A stretch of DNA of 64,000 nucleotides from CAZMXP01 sp964570285. GTDB taxonomy: Bacteria > Planctomycetota > PLA2. This document shows, piece by piece, positions 56,779-64,000 of this stretch; position 1 is the stretch's first letter, and every line of letters starts with the position of its first letter. Location of the stretch: NCBI GenBank assembly GCA_964570285.1, contig CAZMXP010000011.1, positions 29,197-93,196 on the forward strand, read 5' to 3'. The position numbers were made by a program, and so were the translations under genes. The notes under the pieces are model-generated. The model worked only from the letters and a program-made list of their open reading frames with translations, made no database searches and was not told the origin of the DNA.

Positions 56779-57725
56779 CACGGGACCAGCAGCCGCACCG
56801 CCATCATCAGCAGGCTCGCGAGGTAGCCGAAACGCGCGGCGCGGCGCAGCGTCTCCCGCTGCGGGTCGCGCGCGAAGGCCGCCCAGAGCGTGGCGAGCGC
56901 GCCCGTCGCGAAGAGCGCGACGGCGACGATGCTCTCGAGCGCGTCCTCGAACATGCAATAGATGCAACGGTGGTAGGGGAGGCGGAGGAAGGCGGGCGAG
57001 GCGACCTCCCGCAGGAAGAGCAGCGTGACGGGCACGGAGAGGATCGAGAGCGCGACCGAGGGCCACCGGCGGGAGCGGAGATGGAGCGCGCCGCAGGCGA
57101 GGGCGGTGATGACGAAGTAGGCGGGGACGAGCCACGCCGGCGTGCGGCCTCCGCCGCCGAGCATCGCGTCATAGAGGCCCCTGCCCGTGGCCTCCGCCGT
57201 CAGCGTCGAGAAGGTGCAGCAGCCGACCGAGAGGAACTTCTCGCTCTTCGGGATGAAGAGGTAGGCGAGTTCGAGGGCGCCGTCGGCGGCGGCGAGGCCC
57301 GCGGCGGCGAGCATGCCCGCGAGCACGCGCCCGCCGAGCGCCCCCGTCCGGTCGGCGCGGTGGGCGAGGTGGAGCACGAGCCAGGCGCCCGCGGCGAAGA
57401 CGAGCACCGGCTTGGTCGCCTCGAGCAGGTCGAGCAGCAGCGGCAGGTGGGCGGGGGCCCCGAGGCTGCCCGCGCCGATCCGCGTGACGCCCTGGATGCA
57501 CATGACCCGCGGCCACTCGGGCACGTAGCTCTGCAGGACGAGATAGAGCAGCGGCCACGAGACGACCGCGACGCCGATGAGCGTGACCGAGAGCGTGAAG
57601 AGCAGGTAGTAGCGGCTCTCGTCCCGGCCGTGGCGGCGCAGCCCCAGGGCCAGCACCATCAGGCCGAGGACGACGCGCAGGATCGCGGCGAACGCGGCGA
57701 GGACCGAGTAGGCGTTCAGGATCAC
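56778..57725 (-). CDS. Multispanning membrane protein with conserved Cys motifs
   Basis: 315 residues from GTG 57725, eight or nine transmembrane helices. Two Cys clusters stand out: FLSVGCCTFSTLT and LPYHRCIYCMFEDALESI, both at predicted membrane edges. A CxxC next to His suggests a metal or redox role, in keeping with the NosL-like gene that follows with overlap. No family is recognised. First gene of the minus-strand cluster, 16 bases after the ATP-grasp stop. TAGGCT (57744-57739) may be its -10. Confidence 0.65.
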   Translation of the reverse strand: MILNAYSVLAAFAAILRVVLGLMVLALGLRRHGRDESRYYLLFTLSVTLIGVAVVSWPLLYLVLQSYVPEWPRVMCIQGVTRIGAGSLGAPAHLPLLLDLLEATKPVLVFAAGAWLVLHLAHRADRTGALGGRVLAGMLAAAGLAAADGALELAYLFIPKSEKFLSVGCCTFSTLTAEATGRGLYDAMLGGGGRTPAWLVPAYFVITALACGALHLRSRRWPSVALSILSVPVTLLFLREVASPAFLRLPYHRCIYCMFEDALESIVAVALFATGALATLWAAFARDPQRETLRRAARFGYLASLLMMAVRLLVP

Positions 57726-57741
57726 GGGGCTGGGCTAGAGC

Positions 57742-58950
57742 CTACGCCAAGTCGACGCGCACGGTCGAAACGATCTCCTGCAACGCCACGGCGACCGCCT
57801 CGGTCTCCTCGTGGCGCAGCAGGATGAAGCCTTGGCCCTCGTAGCCGTCGCACGCGTGGGTGCCGGGCTCGGGCAGGCGGATCTCCGCGATCATGCGGCC
57901 GTACTTGCGGCCGATCTCGGTGACCCCCCGGACCCCCCGGATTCGCCCCTGGCCGGGCGCGCGCAGGTAGGCGGCGCCCGCCGCGAAGCGGCGCTGCGGC
58001 GGCGCGAACTCGCCGTGGATCATCAGGCGCATCCAGGCCGCGTAGAAGTCGGTGTCGTGCGCGAGGCCGAGCAGCGTCGTGAACTGCGCGCCCGGCGGCC
58101 GCGCGCCCGCCTCGCCGATCGCCACGCCCCCTCCCGGGCGCCAGAACCACTCCATGTGGCTCATGCCGCTCTGCATGCCGAGCGCGCGCAGTGCCGCCGC
58201 TCCCGCCGCGCGGATCGGGTCGTACTCGGGGCCGTCGATGTGGCGCGGCAGCAGGACGGTCCACTGCATCCACGGGTTCTGCTTCACCTCGAGGCAGGAG
58301 GGCAGATAGGCGCTCGTGCTGTGCCAGAGCATCTTCCCGTCGAGCCAGACGGAGTCGAACGCGAATTCGTCGCCGGTGAGGAACTCCTCGAGCAGCACCG
58401 GGTACTCGAACCGCGGCAGGTGCGTCTCGAAGGCGGCGGCGTCGGCGATCCGGTGCGTGTCGGCGGCCCCCGCGCCGGAGGGCGGCTTCGCGACGACCGG
58501 GAATCCGCAGTCCCGCACGAACGCGCGCGCCTCGTCGGCGCCTCGGGCGAGGGTGCCCCGCGCGCACGGGACGCGGGCCGCGCGCAGCGCCTCCTTCATG
58601 CGCGCCTTGTCGCGGAAGCGCGCGACGGTGTCGGGGGCCATGCCGGGCACGCCGAGCTCCGCGCGGGCGAGCGCGGCGGGGAACTGCACGTGCTCCTGCA
58701 CCGCGAAGAAGCGGTCGAGGCCGCCGAGTTGCCCCGCGATGCCCCGGCCGGCCGTGCGCAGCTGCTCCGCGTCCAGCACGCACTCGACCTGCCAGTGGCC
58801 CGCGAGCGCGCGGCGGACGTCGGGCGGGCACCTGTCGAGCGGCTCGCGGGTGACGAGCCCGAGGCGCACGTCGGGAAGGGCGAGGCCGGCCCGCAGGAAC
58901 CGAAGCCCCGCGCCGGCGACCTCCGCGACCACCACCGCCACCCGTCGCAT
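57742..58950 (-). CDS. ATP-grasp domain protein
   Basis: 402 residues. N-terminal Rossmann-like pre-ATP-grasp (AVVVAEVAGAGLRFLRAGLA), then KARMKEALRAARVPCARGTL, CGFPVVAKPPSGAGAADTHRI (nucleotide loop), PVLLEEFLTGDEFAFDSVWL and HMEWFWRPGGGVAIGEAGARPPG with the metal-binding Glu residues. This is the carbamoyl-phosphate-synthase-like or D-Ala-ligase-like layout for ligating an amine to a carboxylate. The substrate cannot be told. ATG 58950 is six bases after TAGCCT (58962-58957). Confidence 0.85.
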   Translation of the reverse strand: MRRVAVVVAEVAGAGLRFLRAGLALPDVRLGLVTREPLDRCPPDVRRALAGHWQVECVLDAEQLRTAGRGIAGQLGGLDRFFAVQEHVQFPAALARAELGVPGMAPDTVARFRDKARMKEALRAARVPCARGTLARGADEARAFVRDCGFPVVAKPPSGAGAADTHRIADAAAFETHLPRFEYPVLLEEFLTGDEFAFDSVWLDGKMLWHSTSAYLPSCLEVKQNPWMQWTVLLPRHIDGPEYDPIRAAGAAALRALGMQSGMSHMEWFWRPGGGVAIGEAGARPPGAQFTTLLGLAHDTDFYAAWMRLMIHGEFAPPQRRFAAGAAYLRAPGQGRIRGVRGVTEIGRKYGRMIAEIRLPEPGTHACDGYEGQGFILLRHEETEAVAVALQEIVSTVRVDLA

Positions 58951-58956
58951 GCGCTC

Positions 58957-58962
58957 AGGCTA
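58957..58962 (-). promoter_or_regulatory. -10 element of a predicted leaderless promoter
   Basis: TAGCCT, six bases before ATG 58950. Confidence 0.6.
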
Positions 58963-59027
58963 GCGCGGCGTCGCGCTCGCGGCAATGGCCGGGCGCGAAT
59001 CGGGTTCAGGCGCGGGAGCGGCCCACC

Positions 59028-60725
59028 CTACCGCCGCAGCACGGCGTAGACATGCGACGGCGATCCGGTGCCGTCCTCCGCGGTCACCTCGAGGTAGTAG
59101 GTGCCCGACGCGGGGGCGACCATCGCGACGGCGAGCGTCGGCTGGCCGTCGACGATGTCCTCGGCGCCGACGCAGGTGTTGGCCGGCGTCAGGGTCGAGA
59201 ACGCGATCAGGGTGCCGTCGGCGCGCAGCAGGCGGAGGCGGGGCTTCAGCGTGGAGCCGTGGCCCGAGAAGGTGCGGAAGCCGTCGGAGCCGAGGCCGCC
59301 GCGCACGACGCGCGTCGCGAGGATCGAGCAGATCACCAGTTCGTCCTTCGCCGCCGTGAAGCGGTAGACATCCTTGTCGCCGGCCGCCGCGATGACCCCC
59401 GCCGCGCGGCCCGCGGCGTCGAGGTCGTCGGCGGTGGCGATCAGCTCGTTGGGCTCGGTCTCGAACCGCGCCGCCGAACGGCGCGCGAACGACGCGGCGT
59501 AGGTGACGGCCGCCGGCGCGACGGCGGTGATCCGCAGGAAGAAGATGCCGGTCGACGGGAGGATCGTGCGCGCCGAGACGATCCCGCCGAAGGCGTCGCT
59601 GTCGCTGCCGAGCGGGGTCGTGCCGTCGGGCTGGAAGAACGCGATGCCGACCGGCGTGCCGACGCTGGCGGGCAGGACCTCGACGAGGATCGCGTCGCCC
59701 GCCGCGCCCGAGAAGGTGAAGAAGTCGGTGTCGGCGCTCGAGACCGTCCCCTCGAAGTTGTCGCCGTAGGCGATGCCGTCGGCGGTGGGCGTCGTGCCGT
59801 TCGGCTCGGTCTCCGTGGGCAACGCGCCGACCGCGGTGAGCACCAGACCGAGGTAGTAGTCGCTGTCGCCCCCCGCGGCGGCCTGCGCCACCTCGAGGAA
59901 GTAGGTCCCGGCGGCGCCGAGGCGCGCGCAGAGCAGCGGGTCGTCGAAGAAGACGCCGTCCACCGTCGCGATCAGCGTCGCGCCGTCCGGCGCGTAGAGG
60001 TTCAGCCGCGGCTTGTAGTAGGCGACCTCGTTGCGCGAGACGCCGTTGCGGCTGGCGACCATCTCGCAGCAGAGCACCGTCGCGCCGGTGATCGTGAACT
60101 TGTACCAGTCGGGGTTGGTGTCCACGTGGTGCCCGAAGAGCGAGCCTGCCGTGACCGTCTGAGCCGCGAGCGGCCCGTCGTTGACGCCGATGCCCCCGGT
60201 CGGCTCCGCCTCGAACTGCACGCCGGAGAGGGAGCGCCTCCGCACGGTCACGGTGTAGCGCGCGCCCGCGAACGCCGGGTTGTCCCCCCCCACGCAGACG
60301 TAGTAGACGCCGCCCGCGGGGATGCGGTAGAGCGGGAAGTCCATGTCGTGGTAGCCGAGCGTCCAGCCCAGCGGGGGGTCGTGCCGCAAGAGCCGCGTCG
60401 TGCCGTCGGGGCCGAAGAGCGTCAGTTCCGGCACCGTGCAGGCCGCGTCCCATGCCGCCTGCTCGAGGCGCGCGCCCGCCACCTCCACGAAGATGACGTC
60501 GCCCGCCGAGGCGAAGAAGGACCAGAAGTCGAGATCCCCCGCGACCGAGATCGTGCCGCTCCCGGCCGCCCCCGACGGCAGCGCATTCGCCGTGGCGCTG
60601 CTGTCGTTGCCCTCCGCCTCTAGGAAGACGAGGATGCCCGCGAAGGCGTTGTCGGAGCCGCCGCCGCCGCAGCCGGCGGTGGCGAAGGCGAGAGCGAGCA
60701 GGGGTGCAAGGTATCGGATCCGCAT
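59028..60725 (-). CDS. Lipoprotein with four PPC (pre-peptidase C-terminal) domains
   Basis: 565 residues from ATG 60725 with lipobox ALAFATAGC. Four repeats of the PPC pattern: a D-x-D-x-W/Y/F-F-T strand (GDLDFWSFFASAGDVIFVEVA, TNPDWYKFTITGATVLCCEM, SSADTDFFTFSGAAGDAILV, GDKDVYRFTAAKDELVICSI), then P-x-L-x-L-x-x-x-D-G-T and a Y-x-L-x-V end. PPC domains are secreted beta sandwiches, usually attached to peptidases; here they stand alone. TATGCT (60742-60737) lies 11 bases upstream. Confidence 0.85.
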   Translation of the reverse strand: MRIRYLAPLLALAFATAGCGGGGSDNAFAGILVFLEAEGNDSSATANALPSGAAGSGTISVAGDLDFWSFFASAGDVIFVEVAGARLEQAAWDAACTVPELTLFGPDGTTRLLRHDPPLGWTLGYHDMDFPLYRIPAGGVYYVCVGGDNPAFAGARYTVTVRRRSLSGVQFEAEPTGGIGVNDGPLAAQTVTAGSLFGHHVDTNPDWYKFTITGATVLCCEMVASRNGVSRNEVAYYKPRLNLYAPDGATLIATVDGVFFDDPLLCARLGAAGTYFLEVAQAAAGGDSDYYLGLVLTAVGALPTETEPNGTTPTADGIAYGDNFEGTVSSADTDFFTFSGAAGDAILVEVLPASVGTPVGIAFFQPDGTTPLGSDSDAFGGIVSARTILPSTGIFFLRITAVAPAAVTYAASFARRSAARFETEPNELIATADDLDAAGRAAGVIAAAGDKDVYRFTAAKDELVICSILATRVVRGGLGSDGFRTFSGHGSTLKPRLRLLRADGTLIAFSTLTPANTCVGAEDIVDGQPTLAVAMVAPASGTYYLEVTAEDGTGSPSHVYAVLRR

Positions 60726-60785
60726 GGCGAGGGAAGAGCATAGTCGAGCCGGGAAATCCCGCCGCTTGCGGTGCGCGATGTATCT

Positions 60786-60799
60786 GGGGGGCGCGGGGG
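60786..60799 (+). repeat. Paired G-tract (G6-CGC-G5)
   Basis: In the divergent region, 30 bases before ATG 60829 and upstream of its ribosome site. Confidence 0.6.
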
Positions 60800-60828
60800 C
60801 GCTCCTTACCTCGCAAAGGAGAGTTCCC

Positions 60829-62001
60829 ATGCGAATCGCGACCACACTTCTGATCTTGGGCATGCTCGCCGCGGGCTGCGGCAGCGGCGGCGGCAAGACC
60901 TCGGGCACGGCGGCGCTGAGCGGCGCCGTCTACCAGCTGGACGGCCAGACCACCGACCGGTCGGGCGTCCTCGTGACGGTGGCCGAGAGCGGCGCCAGCA
61001 CGGTGACCGGGCCGAACGGGAGCTTCAGCTTCGCGAACGTTCCCGCGGGCACCGTCACGCTCCAGTTCGGGCGCGCCGGCGCCGCGCTGGCGCGCGACGG
61101 GGATGACGACGGCGACGACGATGGCCACGAGGACGACCGCGGGCGGCCCGTGCTCGAGGACGTCTCGGACGGCGACGATCTTTCCGTGAGCGTCTCGCTC
61201 GAAGGGACGCGCGTGGTCGAGTTCCGCTCGAGCCGCCGCGATGGCCAGTTCGCGATGGCGCGTCTCTCCCGCGCGGCGGGAAGCCCGGACGCCGATGTCG
61301 AGGGCAAGATCCGCATCCAGTCGAGGGCGGATCGCGAGAAGTTCGACGTCGAGGCCGAGCGCCTCGCGCCGGGCACCCTCGTGGACGTGCTGCTCGACGA
61401 CGGCCGCGGCTTCGTGCGGGTCGGCAGCGCGGCGGCGGCGGCGGACGGCGAGGCGGAACTCGAACTGAACACCAACGACGGCGAGACGCTGCCCCTCGGC
61501 GTGAGCGCGGTCTCGTCGCTCTCCGGCATGGCGATCGAGGTGCGTCTGCAGGGCACGGGAGAGACGCTGCTCGTGGGCGTGGTGCCGGACCTGCCCTCGT
61601 CCCCCGGAACCCCCGGCACATCCCCGCTTCCCGGCGAGCGCGGGCGGGGCAGGGCGCGCCTTGTCGCCGAAGTCGCGGGCCTCGAGGGCCACATCGAGGT
61701 GAGGTCGCGACCCGAGAAGGGCGAAGAGCGGTTCGAGGTCGAAACGGAGCACCTGCTCCCCGGCGAGGTCGTGACTTTCCAGATCGAGAACCCCTCAGCC
61801 CCGGGCACTTTCGTCAACCTCGCGACGGTGGCCGCCGATGGCGAGGGCGAAGCGGAGATCAGCACGCAGGACGGGCTGGCCATGCCGCTCGGGGTGGCCT
61901 CCGTCGCCGACCTCGAGGGGCTCGCGGTGCGGGTCGTCTCCGCCGACGGCAGCGCGACGCTGCTCCTTTCGGGCCGCGTGCCCGCCCTCGTGGCAGACTG
62001 A
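60829..62001 (+). CDS. Lipoprotein with carboxypeptidase-like and repeat beta domains
   Basis: 390 residues. Lipobox LILGMLAAGC (Cys17), Gly-rich linker, one CarboxypepD_reg-like module (GAVYQLDGQTTDRSGVLVTV ... NGSFSFANVPAGTVTLQFG), an Asp-rich patch DGDDDGDDDGHEDD that would bind calcium, then two ~110-residue repeats that match each other (VEGKIRIQSRADREKFDVEA and LEGHIEVRSRPEKGEERFEV). AAAGGAGAG seven bases before the ATG is a strong ribosome site. Confidence 0.78.
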   Translation: MRIATTLLILGMLAAGCGSGGGKTSGTAALSGAVYQLDGQTTDRSGVLVTVAESGASTVTGPNGSFSFANVPAGTVTLQFGRAGAALARDGDDDGDDDGHEDDRGRPVLEDVSDGDDLSVSVSLEGTRVVEFRSSRRDGQFAMARLSRAAGSPDADVEGKIRIQSRADREKFDVEAERLAPGTLVDVLLDDGRGFVRVGSAAAAADGEAELELNTNDGETLPLGVSAVSSLSGMAIEVRLQGTGETLLVGVVPDLPSSPGTPGTSPLPGERGRGRARLVAEVAGLEGHIEVRSRPEKGEERFEVETEHLLPGEVVTFQIENPSAPGTFVNLATVAADGEGEAEISTQDGLAMPLGVASVADLEGLAVRVVSADGSATLLLSGRVPALVAD

Positions 62002-62060
62002 AAGGCGATTCGCCGCGTCCGGGCGGGGCTTCGCGCCCCGCCCGGCGCATTTGCATCTGC

Positions 62061-62654
62061 ATGAGAGACCCCGACGATACGGCACTGCTCGCCGCCTGCC
62101 GCGGCGGCGACGAGGCGGCGTGGCGCTCGCTGCTTGAGCGCTACGGCGCGCTGATCCTGTCGGTCCCTCGGCGGTACGGGCTCCGGGCGGCCGAGGCGGA
62201 CGAGGTGTTCGCCGAGGTCTGCCTCATCCTCGTGCGCTCGCTCGCGACCCTGCGCGATCCGAAGAGCCTCCCGCAGTGGCTGATCCGCACGAGCACGCGT
62301 GCGACATGGGAGCACGCGCGCAAACTGCGGCGCGCGACGCCCCCCGACCTTCCGGAACTGACGGGAGCCGCGCCCCCCGAGAGCCTCGTCGAGAGGTTCG
62401 AGGAGGAGCAGCAGGTGCGCGAGGCCCTCGCCCGCGTCGGCGGGCGCTGCCGGCGCCTTCTCGAGCTGCTCTACTTCACCGACCCGCCGCCCGACTACGA
62501 CGGCGTCGCGAAGGCGATGTCGATGCCCCGCGGATCCCTCGGGCCGACGCGCCGCCGCTGCCTCGAGAAGATGAAGGCGCACCTGGGGGCGCGGCTCGGC
62601 GGCGATGTATCCGCCGGCGCGGAGAGGCCTCCTAGAGGGAGGAACGATGGCTAG
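62061..62654 (+). CDS. ECF-like RNA polymerase sigma factor
   Basis: 197 residues. Region 2: DDTALLAACRGGDEAAWRSL, LERYGALILSVPRRYGLRAAEADEVFAEVCLILV; region 4: EEEQQVREALARVGGRCRRLLELLYFTD, DYDGVAKAMSMPRGSLGPTRRRCLEKMKAHL (the helix-turn-helix). Normal ECF size. First of three overlapping genes (8-base overlap with the next), which together would be a sigma-controlled sensory or effector cassette. No clear ribosome site at ATG 62061. Confidence 0.88.
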   Translation: MRDPDDTALLAACRGGDEAAWRSLLERYGALILSVPRRYGLRAAEADEVFAEVCLILVRSLATLRDPKSLPQWLIRTSTRATWEHARKLRRATPPDLPELTGAAPPESLVERFEEEQQVREALARVGGRCRRLLELLYFTDPPPDYDGVAKAMSMPRGSLGPTRRRCLEKMKAHLGARLGGDVSAGAERPPRGRNDG

Positions 62655-63153
62655 CCGAAGCCCCCACCTCGCGGCGATCCTCGACGGCCTGCTCGGCCGG
62701 GGGCCGCGCGTGCCCGGCGCGCACGAGGAGGCGGAGCGGCTGCTCGCGGCGGGCCGACGCGCGCTCGCCTCCGCCCCCCCCGGGCGTCGTGCGATGGCGC
62801 GCGCGAGGCGCATCTTTGTCGATGCGGCAAGGCCGCGCGCCTCGCTGCTGAGGCTCGTGCTCGACTCGATGCTCGCGCCGGCGGCGGCCCTGCGCGCCTC
62901 GACGGCCCCTGGCCGCTTCCTGCGTTTCGAGGGCGCCGTGACCGTCGAGTTGCACCTGACTCCCGCGGCTCGCGGCATCGACCTGCGCGGCCAGTTGACC
63001 CCCGCGGGCTACGCCGCCGAGGTCGTCGTCGCCGGCAGGCGGCGGCGTCGCGCGCGCGTGGCGCCGGACGGCGGTTTCGTCATGCGCGCCGTGCCTCGGG
63101 GCACGGTGACGCTCGAGATCGGCCCGTCGCGCTTCGAGGGGCTCTCTCTTTGA
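62647..63153 (+). CDS. Protein of unknown function in the sigma-factor cassette
   Basis: 168 residues. The first ~90 residues are helical and Ala/Arg-rich (HEEAERLLAAGRRALASA). The end is beta-rich (AVTVELHLTPAARGIDLRGQL, AAEVVVAGRRRRRARVAP, VPRGTVTLEIGPSRF), possibly a CarboxypepD-like or adhesion-like fold. GGGAGGAACG precedes ATG 62647. In similar cassettes this position is held by an anti-sigma-like or zinc-finger protein, but no Cys/His motif is present. Confidence 0.6.
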   Translation: MASRSPHLAAILDGLLGRGPRVPGAHEEAERLLAAGRRALASAPPGRRAMARARRIFVDAARPRASLLRLVLDSMLAPAAALRASTAPGRFLRFEGAVTVELHLTPAARGIDLRGQLTPAGYAAEVVVAGRRRRRARVAPDGGFVMRAVPRGTVTLEIGPSRFEGLSL

Positions 63154-64000
63154 GCCCCTCCTACGACGAGTTGCGGGCGCGCTACCGCGAGGCGATGGGC
63201 CGGGACCGCGCGCTGGCCTCGCGGATCGTCCGGGCGTACGAACGGAAAGCCCGCCTGGCGGGGGACGCCCCCCGCTCCGCGGAGGCGCTGCTGCTGGGCG
63301 CCGAGGTCGCGTCGGAGGCCGGGCGCTTCGCGGTCGCGTCGGCGCGCTTCTCGGGCGCGCTCGCGGCGTTCCGTCGCCTTCGCGACCGGCGCGGGGAGTT
63401 CCGCGTGGCGGTCTCCGCGGTGCAGGCGTTCGCGCGCCGCGGCGACCGCCGCAGGGCGCTCCGGCTCGTGCGGCTGCTGCTCGCCCACCGCGGCAGCCGC
63501 GAGGAGCGCGCCTACGCGGCGCTCGCCTGCGGCTCCGCGCTCTCGACGTTCGGCGACGAGCGCGGCGCCGAGGCCTCCTTCCGGTCGGCCTCGTCGCAGG
63601 CCCGGCGCCCGGGCCTGCGCGCCGCGGCCGATGTGCACCTGGGCATCAGCCTCGCGCGCCGCGGGCGCGCTCGCGAAGCCATGCGCCGCTTCGACGCCGC
63701 CCTCGCGGCGTACGAGGAGGGCGGGCAGGCGCTGCTCGCGGCCGTCGCGCGGCACAATCGCGGCTGGGCGGCGGGCATCGCCGGCGACCTCGTGACGGCC
63801 TTCGAGGACCTGCGCGCCGCCGCGAGCGCGTTCGCCGCCGCGGGCGACCGCCGTCGCGCGGCGCTGGCGCGCCTCGACGAGGGCGAACTCCTGCTCCGCG
63901 TCGGCGATTCCGGGGGGGCCGCGGGGGCCGGAGCCGGCGCCGCGCGCGACCTGTCGCGTCTCGGGGCGCTGCCCGAAGCGGCCCGCGCGCTGCTCGTCGT
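63150..64000 (+). CDS. TPR protein, 3' end outside the window
   Basis: 283 codons from TTG 63150 (TTGA overlap with the previous stop) to the edge. Successive ~40-residue helical pairs: SAEALLLGAEVASEAGRFAVAS, REFRVAVSAVQAFARRGDRR, AAVDVHLGISLARRGRAREAM (approximate), ALLAAVARHNRGWAAGIAGDL. These are tetratricopeptide repeats. In ECF-sigma cassettes of this kind the C-terminus is often a CHAT protease domain, which would lie beyond 64000; that is inference. A G-tract pair at 63912-63927 encodes Gly/Ala. Confidence 0.7.
   Translation, partial: MSPSYDELRARYREAMGRDRALASRIVRAYERKARLAGDAPRSAEALLLGAEVASEAGRFAVASARFSGALAAFRRLRDRRGEFRVAVSAVQAFARRGDRRRALRLVRLLLAHRGSREERAYAALACGSALSTFGDERGAEASFRSASSQARRPGLRAAADVHLGISLARRGRAREAMRRFDAALAAYEEGGQALLAAVARHNRGWAAGIAGDLVTAFEDLRAAASAFAAAGDRRRAALARLDEGELLLRVGDSGGAAGAGAGAARDLSRLGALPEAARALLV

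Noticed and set aside
54315..57827. Plus-strand frame of 1170 codons
   Set aside because: Antisense to the FG-GAP, NosL-like and membrane genes; repetitive Val/Glu/Asp composition mirrors the Asp-rich calcium loops.

Overview
The window is very GC-rich, densely packed bacterial chromosome, probably from a metagenome assembly: a run of exactly 100 N sits at 47898-47997. I see no rRNA, tRNA or CRISPR array, and no recognisable transposase gene. The gene content suggests a free-living, didermal heterotroph with many exported proteins. It includes three FG-GAP/ASPIC-UnbV proteins, type IV pilin-like gene sets, PPC-domain and carboxypeptidase-regulatory-like exported proteins, alkaline-phosphatase-superfamily enzymes, and an ECF sigma factor followed by a TPR gene. 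A planctomycete-like lineage, or a neighbouring poorly cultured phylum, fits best. No marker gene settles it.

Layout. 1-4.5 kb: end of a VOC protein, a GNAT gene flanked by two copies of a 29-bp palindrome, TerC, pirin, a YjbR-like protein and a histone-like DNA-binding protein. 4.6-9.8 kb: a secreted unknown, CheY, a membrane protein, a vWA protein and a degenerate peptidase-MA protein. 9.8-10.7 kb: about 0.9 kb with no convincing gene but with inverted repeats. 10.7-15 kb: small exported or membrane proteins and a beta-propeller lipoprotein. 15-17.3 kb: a three-gene pseudopilin operon. 17.4-23 kb: two probable selenoproteins, the second in an operon with a two-component system and a Tat-exported superoxide dismutase. 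23-32.6 kb: a large carboxypeptidase-regulatory-like protein, a 238-bp MITE-like element, three alkaline-phosphatase-superfamily paralogues and an active-looking gluzincin. 32.7-36.1 kb: a DUF4143-type ATPase, a truncated HepT, and a broken HEPN/MNT module lodged between two copies of a pilin-like gene. 36.1-44.9 kb: a metallophosphoesterase, an ABC exporter, a three-subunit amino-acid dehydrogenase, DUF1428 and DoxX. 44.9-48.7 kb: a small gene translationally coupled to a protein joining a class III cyclase-like domain, a NACHT NTPase and HEAT repeats. This is the best candidate for an undescribed signalling or defence system. 48.8-57.7 kb: a long minus-strand cluster of a NosL-like protein, an FtsX-type ABC transporter and three FG-GAP/UnbV proteins. 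57.7-64 kb: an ATP-grasp enzyme, lipoproteins and the sigma-factor cassette, which runs off the end.

Two features cut across the window. First, at least 13 genes have a -10-like hexamer (TANNNT-type) ending exactly six bases before the start codon, which predicts leaderless mRNAs. Genes inside operons instead overlap by ATGA or GTGA, or have strong Shine-Dalgarno sites. Second, a paired G-tract (about G6-10, two to five bases, G6-9) recurs on both strands, between genes and inside them, at least 17 times. The two selenoprotein calls rest on in-frame TGA codons at the redox position of thioredoxin-like motifs (UPPC and UEPT). In both, the frame, start site and downstream stem-loop agree.
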